Shown here: in pieces, positions 63,449-64,000 of the stretch
Position numbering within the stretch: the first letter of the stretch is position 1
Layout: every line of letters starts with the position of its first letter
Assembly (NCBI RefSeq): GCF_001610875.1
Contig: NZ_CP011272.1
Coordinates: 4,755,988-4,819,987, forward strand
DNA length: 64,000 bases
Source of the DNA: Pirellula sp. SH-Sr6A
GTDB taxonomy: Bacteria; Planctomycetota; Planctomycetia; Pirellulales; Pirellulaceae
Reading direction: 5' to 3'
Notes under the pieces: model-generated
The model's input: only the letters and a program-made list of their open reading frames with translations
The model's database searches: none
What the model was told of the DNA's origin: nothing
Position numbers and translations under genes: made by a program

Positions 63449-64000
63449 ATGAGACTTTGGATGTGGATCGCGTGCACCTACGCATGCATGAGCGCCTTGG
63501 TACGGGCAGGGGACCCTTCGCTGCCGGGGCACCATCCCTTAACCCAATCCCAAGCGGGAAGTGTTCTGATTTCCGAACTCCGCTGTGCCGCTTGCCACTC
63601 GGGTGCACCGGATAGTTCACTACCGGAGAAGACCGCCCCGGACTTATCGCAAGTCGGAGGCCGGATCCGACCCGAGTATCTGCGTCGCTTTTTGGAGTCA
63701 CCTCGATCGGCACATCCTGGGACGACGATGCCGGATCTGCTGGCGTCGAAACCAGAATCGGATCGACGAAAAATTGCGGAAGCGCTCACCCATTTTCTGG
63801 TCGCTCAATCCAAACCCATAGCCGCTAAGGCCTCGACCGCAAATCCGGACAAGGAATCCGGCAAATCGCTCTTCCATTCCGTTGGGTGTGTCGCATGCCA
63901 TGGCCCTCAAGATGCCGAACTTGCGGAGAACCCAAATCGCAATCTCCCGGAGGAAGAGGAAGACGAGGAAGAAGATCCAGTGCTCGCAGCAAGGAAAAAG
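63449..64000 (+). CDS. c-type cytochrome domain protein, truncated by window end
   Basis: An open frame of 184 codons without a stop, running off the window. The N-terminus is a likely signal peptide (MRLWMWIACTYACMSALVRA). A first heme-binding motif CAACH lies at residues 46-50 and a possible axial Met in HPGTTMPDL. A second motif CVACH appears near residue 148 (SVGCVACHGPQDAE). A Glu-rich stretch (LPEEEEDEEEDP) follows. This fits a planctomycete cytochrome c, probably part of a larger oxidoreductase. The rest of the gene lies beyond 64000. Confidence 0.8.
   Translation, partial: MRLWMWIACTYACMSALVRAGDPSLPGHHPLTQSQAGSVLISELRCAACHSGAPDSSLPEKTAPDLSQVGGRIRPEYLRRFLESPRSAHPGTTMPDLLASKPESDRRKIAEALTHFLVAQSKPIAAKASTANPDKESGKSLFHSVGCVACHGPQDAELAENPNRNLPEEEEDEEEDPVLAARKK

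Overview
The window looks like a chromosome segment of a planctomycete, most likely from the Pirellulaceae or a close relative. This rests on gene content, since no rRNA or species marker is present. The pointers are a TIGR02999-type ECF sigma factor paired with a membrane Ser/Thr kinase, two GroEL paralogues around one GroES, a ThuA protein next to a planctomycete-type cytochrome c, a DUF58/BatA pair, a FliA-type sigma factor apart from a flagellar cluster, and moderate-to-high GC. I see no prophage, insertion sequence, CRISPR array or rRNA operon.

Layout. 0-3.6 kb: an FMN/4Fe-4S membrane protein, a heptosyltransferase, then 1.2 kb of tandem ~536-bp repeats. 3.6-9.6 kb, minus strand: a chaperone block transcribed groEL-groES-groEL2, terminator, dnaJ-grpE-fmdB. 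9.9-17.5 kb: AONS-type PLP enzyme, lone receiver, SulP-STAS transporter, a cyanophycin-synthetase-like ligase whose Mur domain has decayed, and a secreted Pro/Ser-rich protein. 17.7-29 kb: DUF72, Fur, DapA, a sigma/kinase operon, a PSP1 protein with a Cys-rich tail, a DUF6263-like protein, a U32 (RlhA-type) protein, PhzF and DksA-type proteins. 29-40 kb: a large membrane-anchored coiled-coil protein with an FHA-like domain, GDP-fucose synthase, an orphan FliN, and a coupled nadA-hemW-like-oxoprolinase run.

39.9-46.2 kb resembles a dormancy/stress island: a degenerate receiver, a baeRF-like protein, a BON-domain relic, a PAS/GAF histidine kinase broken by a frameshift, its LuxR-type regulator, and Hsp20. 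46.2-46.8 kb holds a 213-bp duplication beside tRNA-Lys(CTT). 47-53 kb: infC (apparent AUC start), an FAH-family protein, FliA sigma factor, rhodanese, ispE, SpoVG with a zinc-ribbon insertion, RadC. 53-64 kb: DUF58/BatA, MFS transporter, IlvE, NagA with an overlapping P-loop ATPase, a secreted HExxH peptidase, ThuA, and a c-type cytochrome running off the end.

A family of short GC-rich intergenic motifs (core GCGCCTTGGCGAGA, often with an inverted partner) recurs at three separated loci (2.4-3.5, 42.1 and 46.2-46.7 kb) and accounts for most long gaps. No single cluster is clearly a new defence or biosynthetic system. The strongest leads are the ligase with the dead Mur domain, the FHA/coiled-coil membrane protein, the SpoVG zinc-ribbon hybrid, the decayed stress-sensing island, the infC start and leader, and the dispersed repeat family. 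All functional calls come from reading the protein and DNA sequence; no database search was run.
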